This document shows, piece by piece, positions 1 through 8,100 of a DNA stretch of 14,805 bases (the stretch's first letter is position 1; each line of letters opens with the position of its first letter). This stretch comes from CAZGMC01 sp964526565 (GTDB taxonomy: Bacteria > Pseudomonadota > Alphaproteobacteria > DSM-16000 > Inquilinaceae), in NCBI GenBank assembly GCA_964526565.1, contig CAZGMC010000102.1:1-14805 (forward strand), given 5' to 3'. The notes under the pieces were generated by a model, which saw only the letters and a list, made by a program, of their open reading frames with translations, was not told the DNA's origin and did no database searches. Both the position numbers and the translations under genes were made by a program.

Positions 1-2
1 TC

Positions 3-683
3 CTGATCCAGATCCCGGTCTTCTTCGCGCTTTACAAGGTCCTGTTCGTCACGATCGAGATGCGCCACGCGCCGTTCTTCGGCTGGATCCAGGACCTGTC
101 GGCGCCCGATCCGACCTCGATCTTCAACCTGTTCGGCCTGATTCCGTATGACGTGCCGTACTTCCTGCAGATCGGCGTGTGGCCGCTGATCATGGGCCTG
201 ACCATGTGGGCCCAGCAGAAGCTGAACCCGCCGCCGGCCGACCCGATGCAGCAGAAGATCTTCATGGCGCTGCCGGTCGTGTTCACCTTCATGCTGGCGC
301 ACTTCCCGGCCGGGCTGGTCATCTACTGGGCGTGGAACAACGTGCTGTCGATCGCCCAGCAATCGTTCATCATGTGGCGCATGGGCGTCAAGATCGGCGG
401 CGGTTCCCAGCCCAGCACGCCGGCGGCGGCGATCGAACGCCACGCCACCAGACGCAGCGGCGAGCGCAAGGCCGAAGCCGCCACCGCCGAGACCGGTGCC
501 CCGGCCGCTGGCGCACCGGCCGCCGAGGCGGGCGACGAGGAGCACCCGGCGGAGACGGCGGACACGCCGCAGCGGCGCCCGCCCGAGGGCGGCACCCCGG
601 TGCGCGCGACCAAGCGCCCGTCTGCCCGCGGCGGGACCCAGCGCAAACGCAGCGCCGGCAGCGGCAAGCGGCGCCGTACGTGA
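3..683 (+). CDS. yidC: Membrane protein insertase YidC, C-terminal part (5' end outside window)
   Basis: YidC/Oxa1 inserts and folds inner-membrane proteins, alone or with SecYEG. Only the last 226 residues are present, reading in frame from base 3. The visible part matches the conserved Oxa1 core: a segment beginning LIQIPVFFALYKVLF, the loop with APFFGWIQDLSAPDP, then hydrophobic helices (PYFLQIGVWPLIMGLTMW; KIFMALPVVFTFMLAHFPAGLVIYW) and the typical WNNVLSIAQQ ending. After the last helix (near residue 125) an unusually long tail of about 100 residues follows. It is Ala/Glu/Pro-rich at first and strongly basic at the end (several Arg/Lys clusters, finishing KRRRT). Basic C-terminal tails of Oxa1/YidC relatives can contact ribosomes; that role here is inference. 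engB follows directly, probably in the same operon. The family call is very secure. Confidence 0.95.
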   Translation: MIQIPVFFALYKVLFVTIEMRHAPFFGWIQDLSAPDPTSIFNLFGLIPYDVPYFLQIGVWPLIMGLTMWAQQKLNPPPADPMQQKIFMALPVVFTFMLAHFPAGLVIYWAWNNVLSIAQQSFIMWRMGVKIGGGSQPSTPAAAIERHATRRSGERKAEAATAETGAPAAGAPAAEAGDEEHPAETADTPQRRPPEGGTPVRATKRPSARGGTQRKRSAGSGKRRRT

Positions 684-715
684 CTCCCGATCCGGCGCCT
701 GGACGGCTGCGGCCC

Positions 716-1453
716 ATGATTGACGAGATCGGCGAGATCGGCGAGGCCGACCGGCCCGACCAGCCCGACCGGCCCGCCGCGGCCGGGCCGAGCCCCGAAG
801 CGCTGGAGTACGGCCGCTGGCTGTTCGCCCAGGACTGCCGGTTCGTTGCCGCGGCGGCGACGCCCGGCCAGTTGCCGCCGGCCGGCCGGCCCGAAATCGC
901 CTTCGCCGGCCGGTCCAATGTCGGCAAGTCCAGCCTGGTCAACGCGCTGACCGGGCGCAACACCCTGGCCCGCACCAGCAACACGCCGGGGCGGACCCGC
1001 CAGCTGATCTTCTTCGACCTGGGCGGCCGGCTGACCCTGGTCGACCTGCCGGGCTACGGCTATGCCAGGGTGTCGAAATCGATGGCGGCGTCGTGGAACG
1101 CCCTGCTGCGCGACTTCCTGCGCGGCCGCGTCGACCTGCGCCGCGCCTGCGTGCTGGTCGACGCCCGCCACGGCCTGAAGGACTCCGACCGCGAGATCAT
1201 GGCCCTGCTGGACCAGAGCGCCGTGCCCTACCAGATCGTCCTGACCAAGGCCGACAAGGCGTCCCGGAGCGAGCTGGTCGAACGCCGCACCGCCATCGCT
1301 GCCGAACTGGCCCGCCACCCGGCGGCGTTCCCCGAAGTGCACGCCACCAGCGCCCGCGACGGCCTGGGCATCGCCGAGCTGCGCGCCGCCCTGGCGGAGC
1401 TGGCGGCCCCCGGGCAGGCGCCCGGCCAGGCGCCCGGCCAGGCGCCCGGCTAG
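716..1453 (+). CDS. engB: Ribosome biogenesis GTP-binding protein EngB/YsxC (YihA)
   Basis: EngB is an essential TRAFAC-class GTPase needed for late assembly of the large ribosomal subunit. The GTPase motifs are clear when numbered from ATG 716: P-loop GRSNVGKS at 65-72 (Lys71), the G2 region SNTPGRTRQ, G3 DLPGYG at 110-115, G4 TKAD at 177-180 and a G5-like TSA. The protein has 245 residues. It is longer than usual because of an acidic, Asp/Pro-rich N-terminus and a C-terminal tail of three QAPG repeats. The start is uncertain: GTG 680 overlaps the yidC stop in a GTGA arrangement but has no Shine-Dalgarno sequence, whereas ATG 716 has a weak GGACGG upstream and is preferred. The close spacing with yidC suggests co-transcription, an arrangement common in alphaproteobacteria. 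Confidence 0.93.
   Translation: MIDEIGEIGEADRPDQPDRPAAAGPSPEALEYGRWLFAQDCRFVAAAATPGQLPPAGRPEIAFAGRSNVGKSSLVNALTGRNTLARTSNTPGRTRQLIFFDLGGRLTLVDLPGYGYARVSKSMAASWNALLRDFLRGRVDLRRACVLVDARHGLKDSDREIMALLDQSAVPYQIVLTKADKASRSELVERRTAIAAELARHPAAFPEVHATSARDGLGIAELRAALAELAAPGQAPGQAPGQAPG
1415..1450 (+). repeat. Three exact 12-bp tandem repeats at the 3' end of engB
   Basis: The unit CAGGCGCCCGGC occurs three times without a mismatch (1415-1426, 1427-1438, 1439-1450) and is followed immediately by the TAG stop. It encodes QAPG x3. A unit of 12 keeps the reading frame, so copy number can change without frameshift. Read as GGCCAGGCGCCC, the unit differs from the reverse complement of the 13-bp repeat at 9877-9915 by a single missing A. 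Confidence 0.95.
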
Positions 1454-1533
1454 GCCCGGCCAATGCCGGCAACGGCACGACATCCCCCGGCGGGCGCCCC
1501 ATTTCCGCCATGTCGACACGGCAGACGGACGAT

Positions 1534-2169
1534 ATGCACAGCGTTCTTCGCAGCTTCTGGATTTCCGCCGCCGCGGCCCTGGTCGTCCTGGGCCTGGTGG
1601 TTCCCGTCCTGGCGCAGGGTTTTACCGCCCAGGACCGTGCCGACCTGCAGCGCATCGAGCGCTATCTGAACTCGATCACGACGATGCAGGCGCGCTTCAC
1701 GCAGATCGCGCCGGACGCCACGACGGCGACCGGCACCTTCTACCTGTCGCGGCCGGGCCGGATGCGCATCGACTACGACCCGCCGATCCCCTACCTGTAC
1801 GTCGCCGACGGCCACTGGCTGACGTTCTGGGACGGCGAGCTGGGCCAGCGCAGCGACGCGCCGCTCGGCTCGACCCTGGCCGACTTCTTCGTGCGGCAGA
1901 ACGTGCGCCTGTCGGGCGACATCACGGTGCTGGGCGTGCGCCGCGGCGGCGGGCAGGTCGCCGTGGACGTGGTCCAGACCGACGACCCCGGCGCCGGTCA
2001 ACTGACCATGGTGTTCTCCGACCAGCCGCTTGCCCTGCAGAGCTGGGTGGTCGTCGACGCCCAGGGCCAGCGGACCGAGGTGCATCTCAGCGACCAGCGC
2101 ACCGGCGTCGCCCTCAACAACAGCCTGTTCCGCGCCCCCCGCCCCGGCCGCCAGCCCGGCAGGCGCTGA
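1534..2169 (+). CDS. lolA: Outer-membrane lipoprotein carrier protein LolA family
   Basis: LolA is a periplasmic chaperone that carries lipoproteins from the LolCDE transporter to the outer membrane. The 211-residue product has a signal peptide (short basic start MHSVLRSFW, hydrophobic stretch ISAAAALVVLGLVVPVLA, likely cleavage after LAQG). A typical LolA fold signature follows: LQRIERYLNSITTMQARFTQ, then TGTFYLSRPGRMRIDYDPP, YLYVADGHWLTFWD, and later LQSWVVVDAQGQRTEVHL. ATG 1534 gives the most natural signal peptide. An in-frame ATG at 1510 would add eight residues (MSTRQTDD) with acidic charge and a poor ribosome binding site. It lies 80 bp after engB on the same strand and converges on trpE(G) with only 23 bp between stops. 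The family is clear; lolA as the single functional copy is inference. Confidence 0.88.
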   Translation: MHSVLRSFWISAAAALVVLGLVVPVLAQGFTAQDRADLQRIERYLNSITTMQARFTQIAPDATTATGTFYLSRPGRMRIDYDPPIPYLYVADGHWLTFWDGELGQRSDAPLGSTLADFFVRQNVRLSGDITVLGVRRGGGQVAVDVVQTDDPGAGQLTMVFSDQPLALQSWVVVDAQGQRTEVHLSDQRTGVALNNSLFRAPRPGRQPGRR

Positions 2170-2192
2170 CGGCCGGGCCCCCGGGGCAGACG

Positions 2193-4385
2193 TCACCCGG
2201 CCAGGGCCGGCGCCGCGGCGGGCTGCGGCCGCAGCCGGGCCAGGACGTTGCCGATCAGGCGCAGGCCGTGCCCCCCCTCCAGGGTCAGGATCGACTCCGG
2301 GTGGAACTGCACGGCCGCCACCGGCAGCGTGCGGTGCTCCACGGCCATGACGACGCCGTCCTCGGTCTCCGCCGTCACGGCCAGTTCGGCCGGCATGGTG
2401 TCGCGCTCGCCGAACAGCGAGTGGTAGCGGCCGACGGCGAACGTCTCCGGCAGGCCGTCGAACAACCGGCCGGACCGCACCTTCACCACCGACGCCTTGC
2501 CGTGCATCGGATAGCCGAGCACGCCGAGCCGCCCGCCGAAATACTCGACCAGCCCCTGCAGGCCAAGGCAGACACCGAACAGCGGCAGGCCGCGGTCCAG
2601 CGCCGCGCCGATGGTGGCGGCCGTGCCGAAGTCCTCCGGCCGGCCGGGGCCGGGCGACAGCACGACCAGGTCGTACGGCCCGGCAGCGAGCGCCTCGCGC
2701 GCCGGCTGCGGCCGCAGGGTCACCACCTCGGCGCCGAGCTGGCGGAAATAGTTGGCCAGGGTGTGGACGAAGGAGTCCTCGTGGTCGACCAGCAGCAGGC
2801 GGCGGCCGGCGCCGGGGTGCTCGCCGACGGTGACCGTGGCGGCATCGGCCGGCGGCGTCGGCCGGCGGATGGCGTCGAGCAGCGCCGAGGCCTTGAGCCG
2901 GCACTCGTTGTCCTCGGCGTCCGGGTCGGAATCGTAGAGCAGCGTGGCGCCGACCCGCACCGCCGCCACGCCGGCGGCGATGCGCACGGTGCGCAGGGTC
3001 AGCCCGGTGTTCATGCCGCCGTTGAACAGGATGGCGCCGACCGCGCCGCCGTACCAGCGCCGCGGCGTCTTCTCGTGGTCCTCGATGAACTGCATGGCCC
3101 AGGTCTTGGGCGCGCCGGTCACCGTCACCGCCCAGGCGTGGCTGAGGAACCCGTCGAGCGCGTCGTAGCCGCAGCGCAGCACGCCGACGACATGGTCGAC
3201 GGTATGGATCAGGCGCGAGTACATCTCGATCTGGCGGCGGCCGATGACGGTGACCGAGCCCGGCTCGCACACCCGCGACTTGTCGTTGCGGTCGACGTCG
3301 GTGCACATGGTCAGCTCGGCGGCGTCCTTCTCGGAATTGAGCAGGGCCAGGATCTGCCGGGCGTCGGCGATGGCGTCGGTGCCGCGGGCGATGGTGCCGG
3401 AGATCGGGCAGGTCTCGATGCGCTGACCCTCGACGCGCACATACATCTCCGGCGAGGCGCCGACCAGGTATTCGGCCTCGCCCAGGTTCATCACGAAGCC
3501 GTAGGGCGAGGGGTTGCGCGTGCGCAGCCGGCGGAACACCTCCGACGGCGGCGCCGGGCACGGTTCGAAGAAGGTCTGGCCGGGGACGACCTCGAACAGG
3601 TCGCCGCGGCGGAACGCCTCGCGCGCCTCGGTGACGACCGTCTGGTAGTCGCCCGGCGCATGGTCGGCCCAGGCGGCGGCGGCGGCCGCGGCATAGGGCT
3701 GCCCGGCGCCGTCGCGGGCCAGGCCGGCGGTGGCCTGGCCGTCGACCTCGAAGTCGTACAGGTGCCGGACGGCGCTGCGCCGGTAGTGGTCGACCACCAG
3801 GATGCGGTCGGGCAGGTACAGCACCAGGTCGCGCTGATCGGGGTCGCGCTCCAGGCGCTGGCGGATCGGCTCGAACTGGAACGCCAAGTCGTAGCCGAAG
3901 GCGCCGTAGAGGCCCAGATGCTCGTCGTCGCCGGCGGCGAACCGCTCGATGATCGCGCGCAGCACCGAGAACACCGACGGCTGCTTGCTGCGCAGCTCCT
4001 CCGGGAACCGTTCGGCCGGTGCCTTGACCGTGCAGGTCACGGCGCCGTCGGCGATGGCCATGGCCTGCAGCGCATCCAGCCCGTCGAGCGCGGCACCGGC
4101 CGCCGGCAGCAGGACCCGGCCGCGGGCATTGAGCGCGGCGATGCGGACGTCGCGGCCGCGCGCCGTGATCTGCAGCGGCGGATCGGTGAAGCCGATGTCC
4201 CAGCGGGTGTAGCGTCCGGGGTATTCGAAGGTGGACGACAGCAGCACGCCGCGCCGGCCGTCCAGGGCATCGGCCACCGCGTCGGCGGCCTCGGCATAGG
4301 GGCAGGGCTCAAGGCGACGGTGCACGACCACGCCTCCGGCGGTGCGGTAGCTGGTCGGCGGGTGCAGGGCGGTCTCGGCGGTCAT
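2193..4385 (-). CDS. trpE(G): Fused anthranilate synthase, components I and II (TrpE-TrpG fusion)
   Basis: This enzyme converts chorismate and glutamine to anthranilate, the first committed step of tryptophan synthesis. The 730-residue protein joins a chorismate-binding TrpE half (about 1-520) to a class I glutamine amidotransferase half (about 535-720). In the TrpE half the N-terminal LLSSTFEYPGRYTRWD stretch is typical of the alphaproteobacterial fused form and includes the LLSS element tied to Trp feedback. Further on are RRGDLFEVVPGQTF, CPISGTIARG, DVDRNDKSRVCEPG and VTGAPKTWAMQ. The TrpG half has SPGPGRPEDFG, the nucleophile in GVCLGLQG (Cys606) and the His695/Glu697 pair in HPES. The start ATG 4385 gives MTAETALHPPTSYRT; a GGGA sits upstream. 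It is controlled by the attenuator at 4494-4606. Fused TrpE(G) is known from rhizobia and Azospirillum; all key residues appear intact. Confidence 0.96.
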   Translation of the reverse strand: MTAETALHPPTSYRTAGGVVVHRRLEPCPYAEAADAVADALDGRRGVLLSSTFEYPGRYTRWDIGFTDPPLQITARGRDVRIAALNARGRVLLPAAGAALDGLDALQAMAIADGAVTCTVKAPAERFPEELRSKQPSVFSVLRAIIERFAAGDDEHLGLYGAFGYDLAFQFEPIRQRLERDPDQRDLVLYLPDRILVVDHYRRSAVRHLYDFEVDGQATAGLARDGAGQPYAAAAAAAWADHAPGDYQTVVTEAREAFRRGDLFEVVPGQTFFEPCPAPPSEVFRRLRTRNPSPYGFVMNLGEAEYLVGASPEMYVRVEGQRIETCPISGTIARGTDAIADARQILALLNSEKDAAELTMCTDVDRNDKSRVCEPGSVTVIGRRQIEMYSRLIHTVDHVVGVLRCGYDALDGFLSHAWAVTVTGAPKTWAMQFIEDHEKTPRRWYGGAVGAILFNGGMNTGLTLRTVRIAAGVAAVRVGATLLYDSDPDAEDNECRLKASALLDAIRRPTPPADAATVTVGEHPGAGRRLLLVDHEDSFVHTLANYFRQLGAEVVTLRPQPAREALAAGPYDLVVLSPGPGRPEDFGTAATIGAALDRGLPLFGVCLGLQGLVEYFGGRLGVLGYPMHGKASVVKVRSGRLFDGLPETFAVGRYHSLFGERDTMPAELAVTAETEDGVVMAVEHRTLPVAAVQFHPESILTLEGGHGLRLIGNVLARLRPQPAAAPALAG

Positions 4386-4493
4386 GGGCGGGTTCCCGAT
4401 GATGGGTGGCGATGGGCGGCGAACGGCAGCGCGACGGGGCGCGATGCGTTCCCGGAACGGGCCGCCACGCGGATGACCTGTCCGGTAAACCAG

Positions 4494-4520
4494 AAAAGGC
4501 CACCCGGGGCGGGCGGCCTT
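4494..4520 (-). terminator. trp attenuator terminator hairpin (arms 3:4)
   Basis: Read on the - strand, AAGGCCGCCC pairs with GGGTGGCCTT (one G-T wobble, 10 pairs) around the 5-nt loop GCCCC and runs into TTTTCT. The upstream arm (4511-4520) overlaps the arm used by the competing antiterminator. The hairpin lies about 110 bases before the trpE(G) start, inside the leader transcript, as expected for tryptophan attenuation. Confidence 0.9.
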
Positions 4521-4584
4521 CAATCCACAAGCAAAGCACGCGCAAAGGCCGCCACGCGTTACACGGGGGCCCACCACCACGCGG
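4512..4584 (-). promoter_or_regulatory. trp attenuator: antiterminator (arms 2:3) and pause stem (arms 1:2)
   Basis: Arm 2 (GGCGGCCTT on the - strand, 4545-4553) is perfectly complementary over nine bases to arm 3 (AAGGCCGCC, 4512-4520), which is also the 5' arm of the terminator. Arm 2 starts a few bases after the leader-peptide stop. A plausible arm 1:2 stem pairs CCGCGT just before the Trp codons (4579-4584) with ACGCG and a following G, with one bulged T (about 4553-4560). If the ribosome stalls at the Trp codons, arm 1 is covered, 2:3 forms and transcription continues into trpE(G). If it does not stall, 3:4 terminates. The 2:3 and 3:4 pairings are seen directly; the 1:2 pairing is weaker. 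Confidence 0.85.
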
Positions 4585-4606
4585 TTGCACTGTCGAAACG
4601 AGTCAT
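4559..4606 (-). CDS. trpL: Tryptophan leader peptide (15 aa, three consecutive Trp codons)
   Basis: A small open frame on the - strand reads MTRFDSATAWWWAPV followed by TAA. Three TGG codons in a row at 4571-4579 are a strong sign of a regulatory leader peptide, because Trp is the rarest residue and the frame lies directly upstream of mutually exclusive hairpins and trpE(G). Size and composition resemble the 14-residue TrpL of Sinorhizobium meliloti, which also has WWW. An AGGA about 10 bases upstream may serve as ribosome binding site. The peptide acts by ribosome stalling when charged tRNA-Trp is scarce; any role of the released peptide itself is unknown here. Confidence 0.93.
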   Translation of the reverse strand: MTRFDSATAWWWAPV

Positions 4607-4652
4607 AATCCCGGCATCCTGGCACAGGAGGTCTGATTGCAGGGTTGCTGGT

Positions 4653-4683
4653 ATCATACCCTGCCCGCGGCAGCAAGCGACAA
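4653..4683 (-). promoter_or_regulatory. Putative promoter of trpL-trpE(G)
   Basis: On the - strand a good -10 hexamer TATGAT (4653-4658) lies about 47 bases upstream of the leader-peptide ATG. A weaker -35 candidate TTGTCG (4678-4683) sits 19 bases further up. The -10 is embedded in an 11-bp palindrome GGTATgATACC (4650-4660) that might be an operator or chance. Transcription would start near 4646, leaving a leader of about 40 bases before trpL. Confidence 0.55.
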
Positions 4684-4892
4684 ACAGGACTGCCGGTGCC
4701 GCCGCACGGTAGCGGCACGGTATCGGCGCAACCCCGATTGGTGAGACCGGCCGGCAGGCCGCGGTGCGCGGCTCGCCGTGACGCCGCGCGATGAACGGGG
4801 CGGCCGCCGAAATTCATAGAAAGCGAATGAATAGCGATCTATGGTGCGGTCGCCTGTCGTAAGGGGTCGGGACAGTCTCGGCCCGCCGCGTA

Positions 4893-5048
4893 CGCCGGAA
4901 CCGGGCGCCGGAACCGGGCGNNNNNNNNNNNNNNNNNNNNNNNNNNNNNNNNNNNNNNNNNNNNNNNNNNNNNNNNNNNNNNNNNNNNNNNNNNNNNNNN
5001 NNNNNNNNNNNNNNNNNNNNCGCCGGAACCGGGCGCCGGAACCGGGCG
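4893..5048. repeat. 13-bp tandem repeat interrupted by a 100-N assembly gap
   Basis: The unit CGCCGGAACCGGG appears twice before the gap (4893-4905, 4906-4918, plus CG) and twice after it (5021-5033, 5034-5046, plus CG). The Ns (4921-5020) therefore most likely hide more copies of the same unit. With a perfect 13-bp period the hidden length should leave remainder 11 on division by 13, while 100 leaves 9, so 100 is a placeholder length. The array is intergenic, which fits a period that is not a multiple of three. Confidence 0.93.
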
Positions 5049-5124
5049 GGGGCCGCTCGCCGGATTGGCCGCCGTTCGTGCCGCACCCGTACCGAAGAAT
5101 CCGTGACGATTCCGGAACGACACC

Positions 5125-8100
5125 ATGCTGCCGGCGGACCTGGTCCGACTGTTCCTGCGCCACCGGAAGGCGGCCAACCTGCTGATGCTGCTGGCCCTGA
5201 TTGCCGGCGCCATGGCCCTGGCGCGGCTCAACACGCAGGTCTTTCCGACCTTCGCCTCGTACATCGTCCGCATCGACGTGGAGTGGCCCGGCGCCACCGC
5301 CGAGGACATCGAGGCCGGCATCCTTCAAGTCATCGAGCCGGAGGTCCGGTTCCTCGACCGCGTCGGCACGGTGACCGCCACGGCCCGCGACGGCCTTGCC
5401 TCGATCGTCATCGAACATGTCGACGGCACCGACATGCAGACGGCCCTGGCCGACGTGGAGCAGGCGGTCGGGCGCATCACCACCCTGCCCGAGGACAGCG
5501 AGGAGCCGGCCGTCAGCCGCGAGATCCTCTACGAGACGCTGCTGCGCCTGGCGGTCTCGGGCCCGGTGCCGGAGGCGCGGCTGCGCGAGGTGGCGCAGCA
5601 GGTGCGCGACGACCTGCTGGCCCGCGGCATCGACCGCATCCTGCTGTTCGGCGTCCGCGACGAGGAGATCGGGATCGAGCTCGACGAGGCGGCGCTGCGC
5701 CGGCTCGACCTGACCCTGGAGGAGGTCGCGGTGCGGGTCGGCGACGTCTCCCGCGACGCGCCGCTGGGCCGGCTGGAAGGCGCCATCGAGCGGCAGCTGC
5801 GCTCGCTGGGCCTGCGCCGCGACGCCGCCGGGCACGCCGACATCGAGCTGCGCGCCCTGCCCGGCGGCGAGACGGTCCTGCTCGGCGACGTGGCCGACCT
5901 GTCGGACCGGTTCGACCGCTTCCAGCCGGTCGGCCGCCGCAACGGCGATCCGGCGGTCGAGCTGGTCGTGCAGCGGGCGGCAACGGCCGACGCTCTGGCC
6001 ACCTCCACCGTGATCCGCGACTATCTGGCCGAGCGCGAGGGCGCGTGGCCGGCCGGGGTGAGCGTCGAGCCGTTCGACGTCGTCGCCGACGCCATCCGGC
6101 AGCGCATCGACCTGCTGATCGAGAACGGGCTGAGCGGCCTTGTCCTCGTGGCCCTGGTCCTGTTCACCTTCCTGAACGCCCGCCTGGCCTTCTGGATCGC
6201 CGCCGGCATCCCGACGGCGCTGGCGGCGACCGCGGCGCTGATGCTGGTCACCGGCCAGAGCATCAACATGGTCAGCCTGTTCGCCATGATCATGGCGCTC
6301 GGCATCATCGTCGACGACGCCATCATGGTCGGCGAGCATGCCGCCCACTGCCATGCCCTGGGCATGGCGCCGGAGCGGGCCGCCGAAACGGGCGCCTTGC
6401 GCATGCTGGGACCGGTGGCGGCGGCGTCGCTGACCACGGCGGCGGCGTTCCTGCCGATGCTGCTGGTCCGCGACCTGATCGGGCAGATCATCGCCGCCAT
6501 CCCGCTGGTCGTGGTGACGGCCGTGGCGGCCAGCCTGGTGGAGTGCTTCCTGGTGCTGCCGACGCACGTGCGGCACGCGCTGGCTAGGCAGCGGGGCCGT
6601 GAGGGGCGGCTGCGTCGCGCCTTCGATGAAGCGTTCGTCCGGGTGCGCGACGGCCCGTTCCGCCGCATGGTCGGCGTCTGCGTGGCATGGCGCTACCTGA
6701 CCCTGGCCGCCGCGGTGGCCGCATTCATCCTCAGTATCGGCCTGGTCGCCGGCGGCCGCGTCGGCTTCGTCTTCTTCGACAGCCCCGAGGCGGAGACGGT
6801 GCTGGCCAACATCGCCTTCGCCCCCGGCACGCCGCGGGCACGGACCGAGGCGATGCTGGCCGAGCTGGAGCGGGCGCTGGCCGCGGTGGAGGACGACCTG
6901 ACCGGCGGGCGCGGCGACCTGGTCGCGATGACCTTTCTCCGCGTGGCGGCCGCCGAGGACCGCACCGGCACGACACCCCGCGGCGACCATGCCGGGGCGA
7001 TCCATGTGCAGCTCGCGCCTTCAGACCGGCGTGGCGTGCGCACCGGCGCGCTCATCGCGGCGTGGCGGGCCGAGGTGCGGCCGCTGCCCGGCCTGGAGCA
7101 ATTGACGATCCGTGGACGTACCGGCGGGCCGCCGGGGCGCGACATCGACATCCGCCTGTCCGGCGGCAGCCTGGATGCCCTGAAGGCAGCGGCGCTGGAG
7201 ACGCAGGCGCTGCTCGACCGCTATCCGGGCGTCAGCGACATCGAGGACGACCTGCCCTACGGCCAGCCCCAGCTCCTGCTCACCCTGACGCCGCGCGGGC
7301 AGGCGCTGGGCTTCACCACGGAGGATGTGGCCGGCGCCGTGCGCAGCGCCTTCGAGGGCGCCATCGCCCACCGGTTCCCGCGCGGCAACGGGGAGGTGAC
7401 CGTGCGCGTCATGCTGGGCCGCGGCGAACGGACGACGGCCGGCCTGCGCAACCTGCCGCTGCGCACGGCGCAGGGCGAAATCGTGCCGCTGGAGGACGTG
7501 GCCTCCATCGACGAGGCCCTCGGCTTCACGGAGATCCGGCGCGAGGACGGTGTCCGCCAGGTGGCGGTCACGGCCGTGGTCGATTCGGCGGTCACCGAGC
7601 CCGATGCGGTGCTGGCCGCCCTGCCCGGTGACGGGCTGGCGGCGATCGCCGCGGAGCACGACGTGCGCTTCCGGTTCGCCGGCCGCGCCGAGGAGCGGTC
7701 GGAGACGTTCGGCGACATGGGCGTCGGGGCGGTGCTGGGGCTGGCCGGCATCTACATCGTGCTGGCCGCGGCGTCGGCGTCGTACACCCGGCCGCTGGTG
7801 GTGATGGCGATCATCCCGTTCGGGCTGATCGGCGCCGTGATCGGCCACCTGGCGCTCGGCTACGTGTTGAGTATTCTAAGCCTGATCGCCCTCCTGGGCC
7901 TGGCGGGCATCCTGGTCAACGACTCGATCGTCCTGGTCGGCGCCGTCGACGAACGGATCGCCCGCGGCACGACCCCGGCGGCGGCCATCGTCGACGGCGC
8001 CTGCGCGCGGTTCCGCGCCGTGTGCCTGACCTCCCTGACCACCATCGGCGGTCTGACGCCGCTGCTGTTCGAGACGAGCTACCAGGCCCGGTTCCTGATC

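Larger units (their letters stand above)
4607..5124. other. Divergent intergenic region between trpL and the RND permease gene
   Basis: About 500 bases without a convincing gene. It holds the trp promoter at its left end. An 8-bp direct repeat GCACGGTA occurs twice with an 11-bp period (4704-4711, 4715-4722). An A+T-richer patch carries the inverted repeat CATAGA-N17-TCTATG (4815-4843). Then comes the 13-bp tandem repeat with a 100-N gap (4893-5048). A promoter for the permease gene probably lies around 4800-4890 but no hexamer pair is convincing. The true length is unknown because of the gap. Confidence 0.7.

Noticed and set aside
2155..2215. Bidirectional terminator between lolA and trpE(G)
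   Set aside because: GGCCGGG and CCCGGCC can pair, but the loop is long, the arm overlaps the trpE(G) end and there is no T-run on either strand.
4893..5048. CRISPR-like array
   Set aside because: The units are 13 bp and directly adjacent with no spacers, and no cas genes are near.
1450..7005. Very long open frames opposite or out of phase with engB, lolA, trpE(G) and the RND gene (for example - strand 4654-7005 and + strand 2268-4712)
   Set aside because: They are Arg/Gly/Ala/His-rich shadow frames typical of G+C-rich DNA, overlap well-identified genes and show no domain motifs.
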